64,000 bases of DNA, taken from assembly GCA_030065125.1 (NCBI GenBank), contig JASJDM010000018.1, positions 1-64,000 of the forward strand, given 5' to 3'. The translations under genes were made by a program, and so were the position numbers. Below the pieces are notes generated by a model. The model had not been told where the DNA came from. It made no database searches and was given only the letters and a program-made list of their open reading frames with translations. The stretch comes from Lysobacterales bacterium (GTDB taxonomy: Bacteria; Pseudomonadota; Gammaproteobacteria; Xanthomonadales; SZUA-38). Shown piece after piece: positions 59,863-64,000 of the stretch; within the stretch, counting starts at the first letter, position 1, and each line of letters starts with the position of its first letter.

Positions 59863-60771
59863 TCAGCTGCCGTCGCTGTCGCCCAGGGATCCCACGTAGG
59901 CCGACAGCAGCTTGATCTTCTCGGCGCTGAGCAGGTCCTTGTGGGCCGGCATTTCGCCGTTGCGCCCAATGGCAATGGAATGGGCCAGGTCGGCCTCGGA
60001 GCCGCCGTACTGCCAGATATTGTTGGTCAGGTCCGGCGCACCCAGTGCCTGGTTGCCCTTGCCGTCGGGCCCATGGCAGGCGAGGCACATGGTCCACTTG
60101 GCCTGACCCTTGGCGGCCATGGCAGGATCGTGATCGCTGCCCGACAGGCTCAGCACGTACTGGACCATCTCGGCGACACCCTGGTCTCCGCCCAGGGCGG
60201 GACCCCAGGGCGGCATAACGCCGATGCGGCCGTTGACGATGGTGGCCTGGATGGAGTCGTAGTCGCTGCCCCAGTTCCATTCGCTGTCTCGCAGGCTGGG
60301 AAAGCCCACGGCGCCGCCGCCGTCAGATCCATGGCAGGTCGTGCAGTTGGCGGCAAACAGCCGGGAGGCGGTCAACATTGCTTCGTCACTGGCTACCAGG
60401 TCGTCCCAGTCCAGTGCCGCCAGCCGGGCGTATTTTTCGGCATAGATGTCGTCCACGGCATCCACTTCCGCCTGCCATTGACCTTCCTGGCTCCAGCCCA
60501 GGGTGCCGGCGAAGTTACCCATGCCCGGATAGGCGATCAGGTAGCCAAAGCCCCAGATGATGGTGCCGTAGAAAAGGATCAGCCACCAGCGCGGCAGGGG
60601 CTGGTTCCGCTCCTGCAGGTTTTCGTCCCAGACGTGGTCCAGGGTGTCGTTGTCACCTTTGCTGGAATCGCCCTGGGCGCTGCTCCATCGGATCAGCCAC
60701 CAGCAGGCGAGAATGTTGACGGCGGTGATGACAATCACCACCCAGTGCCAGGTTTCGCTCATCAGATTCAT
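59863..60771 (-). CDS. ccoP: cbb3 oxidase diheme subunit CcoP
   Basis: 302 aa. Two membrane helices at the N-terminus (WVVIVITAVNILACWWLI, WWLILFYGTIIWGFGYLIAYPGMG), then two periplasmic class I cytochrome c domains with CTTCH at 143-147 and CLACH at 229-233; MPPWG and MPAHK supply the Met ligands. Passes electrons to CcoO/CcoN. The ATG overlaps the ccoQ stop. Confidence 0.96.
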   Translation of the reverse strand: MNLMSETWHWVVIVITAVNILACWWLIRWSSAQGDSSKGDNDTLDHVWDENLQERNQPLPRWWLILFYGTIIWGFGYLIAYPGMGNFAGTLGWSQEGQWQAEVDAVDDIYAEKYARLAALDWDDLVASDEAMLTASRLFAANCTTCHGSDGGGAVGFPSLRDSEWNWGSDYDSIQATIVNGRIGVMPPWGPALGGDQGVAEMVQYVLSLSGSDHDPAMAAKGQAKWTMCLACHGPDGKGNQALGAPDLTNNIWQYGGSEADLAHSIAIGRNGEMPAHKDLLSAEKIKLLSAYVGSLGDSDGS

Positions 60772-60941
60772 GATTCAGCCCCTGATTCCTTGTTGTTAAC
60801 CGGTGGATCTTCCGCCAGCGGCAGCTGGGCTGCCTCGTTGAAGTCCTTGCGACGGCGACTGCTCCAGGCCCAGAGCCACATGCCAATAAAGGCCACGAAG
60901 ATCAGCACCGTCATGACGCCTCTGAAAGTTTCAATATCCAT
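60768..60941 (-). CDS. ccoQ: cbb3 oxidase subunit CcoQ
   Basis: 57 aa: MDIETFRGVMTVLIFVAFIG, continuing WLWAWSSRRRKDFNEAAQLPL, a single helix then the CcoQ tail. It helps stabilise the complex. Its ATG comes 2 nt after the ccoO stop, and its stop overlaps ccoP (ATGA). Confidence 0.93.
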   Translation of the reverse strand: MDIETFRGVMTVLIFVAFIGMWLWAWSSRRRKDFNEAAQLPLAEDPPVNNKESGAES

Positions 60942-60943
60942 GA

Positions 60944-61543
60944 CTACCTCCGATCCGGGCCCAGGCCCTGGAGATAGGCGATCATTGCGTCCATCTCGCT
61001 CTTGCCTTCAACCGCGGCGGCGGCGCCGGCGATCTGTTCGTCGGTGTAGGGGTGCCCCAGCATCTGCAGGACTTCCATGCGCCCGGCGATGGACTCGTGA
61101 TCAACCGCGGCTTCCATCAGCCAGGGAAAACCCGGCATGTTGGATTCTGGCACCACGTCCCGTGGATTGATCAGGTGAACCCGGTGCCAGTCGTCGCTGT
61201 AGCGACCACCTACCCGGGCCAGGTCCGGACCCGTTCGCTTCGAACCCCACTGGAAGGGGCGGTCGTAGACGGATTCGCCAGCCACGGAAAACTGGCCGTA
61301 GCGCTCGGTTTCGCTGCGGAACGGCCGCACCTGCTGGGAATGACAGACGTAGCAGCCCTCCCGGACATAGATGTCCCGGCCGGCCAGCTCCAGCGGCGGA
61401 AATGGCTCGATGCCTTCAGCCGGCCCGGTGGATTCCACCTGGGCCATCAGCGGCACAATCTCAACGATGCCTCCCACACTGACCACCAGCAGGATCAGGA
61501 TGCCCATGAGGCCAATATTGGTTTCAACAGCTTTGTGTGACAT
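60944..61543 (-). CDS. ccoO: cbb3 oxidase monoheme subunit CcoO
   Basis: 199 aa. One N-terminal membrane anchor ([25 protein letters not shown]) then a cytochrome c domain with CYVCH at 64-68 and [17 protein letters not shown] and [12 protein letters not shown], all typical of CcoO. ATG 61543 is preceded by GGGAGA at 5-nt spacing; an earlier in-frame ATG would overlap ccoN. The redox chain is CcoP to CcoO to CcoN. Confidence 0.96.
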   Translation of the reverse strand: MSHKAVETNIGLMGILILLVVSVGGIVEIVPLMAQVESTGPAEGIEPFPPLELAGRDIYVREGCYVCHSQQVRPFRSETERYGQFSVAGESVYDRPFQWGSKRTGPDLARVGGRYSDDWHRVHLINPRDVVPESNMPGFPWLMEAAVDHESIAGRMEVLQMLGHPYTDEQIAGAAAAVEGKSEMDAMIAYLQGLGPDRR

Positions 61544-61554
61544 GTTCGTCTCCC

Positions 61555-62976
61555 TCAAGTGGCCGGTGAAGGCTCAAGGACGGGATTGTCCACCGCGCCT
61601 TTGTCGGTGGCGGTCTTCCAGGTGTTGTAGGCCATGATGAACATGCCTCCCAGCACCAGGACACCACCCAGCAGGCGGACGAAGTAGTAGGGGTAGGTCG
61701 CGTTGAGCGACTCGATGAAGGTGTAGGTCAGCGTGCCGTCATCATTGGTGGCGCGCCACATCAGTCCCTGCATCACCCCGGCGATCCACATGGCGGCGAT
61801 GTAAAGCACTACGCCGATGGTGGTGGTCCAGAAGTGAATATCGATCAGCTTGACGCTGTACATGCTGGTGCGGCCATACAGGCGCGGGATCAGGCAGTAC
61901 AGGGCACCCACCGTCATCATGGCCACCCACCCCAGGGCACCGGAGTGCACGTGGCCGATGGTCCAGTCGGTGAAGTGGGACAGCGAGTTCACCGTCTTGA
62001 TGGACATCATGGGCCCTTCGAAGGTGGACATGCCGTAGAACGACAGGGACACGATCATGAACTTGAGGATCGGGTCGTTGCGCAGCTTATGCCAGGCACC
62101 CGACAGGGTCATGATGCCGTTGATCATGCCGCCCCAGCTCGGTGCCAGCAGAATCAGCGAGAACACCATACCCAGGGACTGGGCCCAGTCCGGTACCGCC
62201 GAGTAATGCAGGTGGTGGGGGCCGGCCCACATGTAGATGGAAATCAGCGCCCAGAAGTGCACCACCGACAGGCGGTAGGAGTAGATGGGCCGCTCGGCCT
62301 GCTTGGGAACGAAGTAGTACATCATGCCCAGGAAGCCGGCGGTCAGGAAAAAGCCCACCGCGTTGTGGCCATACCACCACTGCACCATGGCATCCACTGC
62401 CCCGGCGTAGACCGGGTAGGAATGGGTCAGGGAGGTGGGGATGGCCAGGCTGTTGACGATGTGCAGCAGCGCTACCGTGAGGATAAATGCCCCGTAGAAC
62501 CAGTTGGCCACGTAGATGTGCTTGACCGTCCGCTTGGCGATGGTGCCGAAAAACACCACGGCGAAGGCCACCCAGACCAGAGCGATGGCGATATCGATGG
62601 GCCAGATCAGCTCGGCGTATTCCTTGCCCTGGGTCAGGCCCAGTGGCAGGGTCACGGCGGCTGCAACGATAATCAGCTGCCAGCCCCAGAACACAAAGGC
62701 GGCCAGGCCGTCGGAGAACAGCCGTGCGTGGCAGGTCCGCTGGACCACATAGAAGGCGGTTGCCATCAGCGCACTGCCACCAAAGGCAAAAATCACTGCA
62801 TTGGTGTGCAGCGGGCGCAGGCGGGCGTAGCTCAACCATGGCAGGTCGAAGTTCAGGGCGGGCCACATCAGCTGGGCGGCGATGATCACGCCTACCAGCA
62901 TGCCCACGATGCCCCAAACGACCGTCATGATCGAGAACTGGCGCACCACCTTGTCGTTATAGGCTTGGCTGTTCAT
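61555..62976 (-). CDS. ccoN: cbb3 oxidase catalytic subunit CcoN
   Basis: 473 aa. About 12 membrane helices. Haem and Cu ligands are visible: [14 protein letters not shown] (low-spin haem His), [14 protein letters not shown] with the Cu_B His and cross-linked Tyr region, [13 protein letters not shown] (Cu_B His pair) and [16 protein letters not shown]. High-affinity O2 reduction coupled to proton pumping. First gene of the run ccoN-O-Q-P-(104 aa)-G-H-I-S-safE. Only 55 nt separate it from the upstream stress protein gene, and I see no TTGAT-N4-ATCAA FNR box in that space. Confidence 0.97.
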   Translation of the reverse strand: MNSQAYNDKVVRQFSIMTVVWGIVGMLVGVIIAAQLMWPALNFDLPWLSYARLRPLHTNAVIFAFGGSALMATAFYVVQRTCHARLFSDGLAAFVFWGWQLIIVAAAVTLPLGLTQGKEYAELIWPIDIAIALVWVAFAVVFFGTIAKRTVKHIYVANWFYGAFILTVALLHIVNSLAIPTSLTHSYPVYAGAVDAMVQWWYGHNAVGFFLTAGFLGMMYYFVPKQAERPIYSYRLSVVHFWALISIYMWAGPHHLHYSAVPDWAQSLGMVFSLILLAPSWGGMINGIMTLSGAWHKLRNDPILKFMIVSLSFYGMSTFEGPMMSIKTVNSLSHFTDWTIGHVHSGALGWVAMMTVGALYCLIPRLYGRTSMYSVKLIDIHFWTTTIGVVLYIAAMWIAGVMQGLMWRATNDDGTLTYTFIESLNATYPYYFVRLLGGVLVLGGMFIMAYNTWKTATDKGAVDNPVLEPSPAT

Positions 62977-63031
62977 AGAGAGTTTCCTGAGTTGCTTACT
63001 TCTTTTTCCAGTTTGAGATGTTCGTGTTCCG

Positions 63032-63466
63032 TTAGGGCACCACCACTACCGGGCAGTTGGCCAGGAGCACCGAGTTGGACGCGATATTGCCCAGCAGCAG
63101 GCTCTTGATTCTCGAAGTCCCGGTGCGCCCCACCACCAGGCAAAAGGCCGCGGTTTCCTCGGCAATCTGGGCCAGCACCTCGGCGGGATGGCCATATCGC
63201 AGTTCTGCCGCAGCGTCGATGCCGGCCTCAGCGATCTTCTGCTCAGCCGGCGGAAACAGTTCTCGACGATCCCGTTCCAGTTCCTCCCGGCGCTGCCGGG
63301 TCACGGTTTCGTTTTCTTCCAGGGTGTGGAATTCGTAAGGCGACCAGTCGATGACGTGCACCAGGTGGATAGAGGCGCCGAACCGACTGGCCAGGGTGAT
63401 GGCATGATCCAGGGCCTTTTTGCTTGGCCCGCTGCCATCGTACCCAACAATGATTGGCTGACTCAT
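63032..63466 (-). CDS. single-domain universal stress protein
   Basis: 144 aa. UspA fold: [19 protein letters not shown] at the start and the nucleotide-binding pattern G-x2-G-x9-G-N as [15 protein letters not shown] near the C-terminus, which predicts ATP binding. Lies between ccoN and another Usp gene on the same strand, so it is probably expressed with the oxidase genes, as expected for an oxygen-limitation or redox response. Confidence 0.88.
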   Translation of the reverse strand: MSQPIIVGYDGSGPSKKALDHAITLASRFGASIHLVHVIDWSPYEFHTLEENETVTRQRREELERDRRELFPPAEQKIAEAGIDAAAELRYGHPAEVLAQIAEETAAFCLVVGRTGTSRIKSLLLGNIASNSVLLANCPVVVVP

Positions 63467-63491
63467 ACCTGCGCTCCCTGAACCGTGACAA

Positions 63492-64000
63492 TCAGGCGGC
63501 CTGCTCGGCGCCGTTTTTGTCGGTCTCCGATTTCACGATGAACAGGTCGCAGTCCACCGAATCCAGCACTTTTTCCGCGGTGTTGCCGATCAGCAGCCGG
63601 CCCAGGGCCGATCGGGACACCGCACCCATGATCAGCAGGTCACACTGCTCGCTGGCAGCGTAATCCACGATCTGGTCAGCCGGGTCACCCACCATCACCT
63701 CGATGTGGGCACCTTCCAGCCCGTGTTTCTTGACCAGCTCACCCACACGATTCTGGTGGGCCTGGGTTGCTGCTTTCTGGGCCGCCATGTCGGTGGCCAC
63801 CAGGGGTTCCGCCACCGAGGGCGCCGCGGCCAGCACCGGCGGAACCACGTTGATCACATCCAGCCTGGCCTGGTTCAGGCTGCACAGCACGGCCGCTGCG
63901 TCCAGGATGCGATGGTCCAGGCTGGCCGGCTTGTCGTCGGCATGCAGCGGATCGATGGCGGCCATGGCGTGGCTGTAGGTCTTGGCACTGCCGGCACGTA
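63492..64000 (-). CDS. UspE-like tandem universal stress protein, 5' end beyond window
   Basis: The frame stays open past the ATG at 63965 to the window edge, reading RAGSAKTYSHAMAAIDPLHAD. DPLHADD, LDAAAVLCSLNQARLDVINVV and GAVSRSALGRLLIGNTAEKVLD are typical of the second Usp domain of UspE-type proteins (~300 aa), so an N-terminal domain most likely lies outside the window. Treating the ATG as the true start would give an unusually placed single domain; both remain possible. UspE-type genes often neighbour fnr/ccoN regions. Confidence 0.72.
   Translation of the reverse strand, partial: RAGSAKTYSHAMAAIDPLHADDKPASLDHRILDAAAVLCSLNQARLDVINVVPPVLAAAPSVAEPLVATDMAAQKAATQAHQNRVGELVKKHGLEGAHIEVMVGDPADQIVDYAASEQCDLLIMGAVSRSALGRLLIGNTAEKVLDSVDCDLFIVKSETDKNGAEQAA

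Noticed and set aside
62977..63031. FNR/ANR box before ccoN
   Set aside because: No TTGAT-N4-ATCAA-like site found on either strand in this 55-nt space.

Overview
The window is GC-rich, tightly packed gammaproteobacterial chromosome. Outer-membrane genes (lpxL, waaA, tolC, tamA/tamB), a PPi-type phosphofructokinase, a cbb3 oxidase cluster and a PlpD-like patatin autotransporter suggest an aerobic or microaerobic, free-living member of the Chromatiales/Lysobacterales neighbourhood (Wenzhouxiangella-like). That placement is inferred from gene content, not from any search.

Region by region. 1-5.1 kb: an AT-richer accessory patch with degenerate 20-mer repeats, a secreted RHS/YD-repeat protein and a translationally coupled small gene that could be its immunity partner. 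5.3-9.6 kb: envelope genes lpxL, waaA, tolC and a Pcm-like methyltransferase. 9.9-25 kb: mostly housekeeping genes (ECF sigma factor, DUF2333, lipid-type hydrolases, PPi-PFK, adk, tusA, mpl, a LON-domain protein, a DedA-PAP2-LssY fusion, hemL, a CpdA-like phosphodiesterase, DUF192), then a sigma/anti-sigma/DUF4252 operon. 25.3-30.7 kb: a patatin-barrel autotransporter, a 59-aa gene behind a textbook sigma-54 promoter, a Tyr/His-rich then Arg/Ser-rich lipoprotein, an array of 23-nt hairpin units and two small genes. 30.8-40.2 kb: a branched-chain amino acid operon (leader peptide and attenuator, ilvG-ilvM-leuA-ilvE-leuC-leuD-leuB-ilvA) with chained start/stop overlaps. 40.3-47.4 kb: an RssA-like patatin, three exported proteins (unknown, M64 peptidase, Gfo/Idh) and amylosucrase followed by an 18-codon remnant of a fructokinase. 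47.4-54.5 kb: tamA-tamB, then a ZntB-like transporter and an MscS channel. 54.6-64 kb: the cbb3 oxidase structural genes (ccoNOQP) and assembly genes (ccoG, short ccoH, ccoI, ccoS, safE-like), preceded by two universal stress proteins, the second running off the window edge.

The least explained DNA lies between genes. It includes the covarying hairpin array at 29.65-29.95 kb, a roughly 170-bp near-palindrome filling a convergent gap at 13.9-14.06 kb, a REP-like 23-bp hairpin after ilvA, and the sigma-54 promoter before the 59-aa gene. The best-supported regulatory device is the ilv leader: ten consecutive Leu/Val/Ile codons, an 8-nt antiterminator-capable segment and a strong intrinsic terminator. 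No rRNA, tRNA, intact transposase or CRISPR array was seen.
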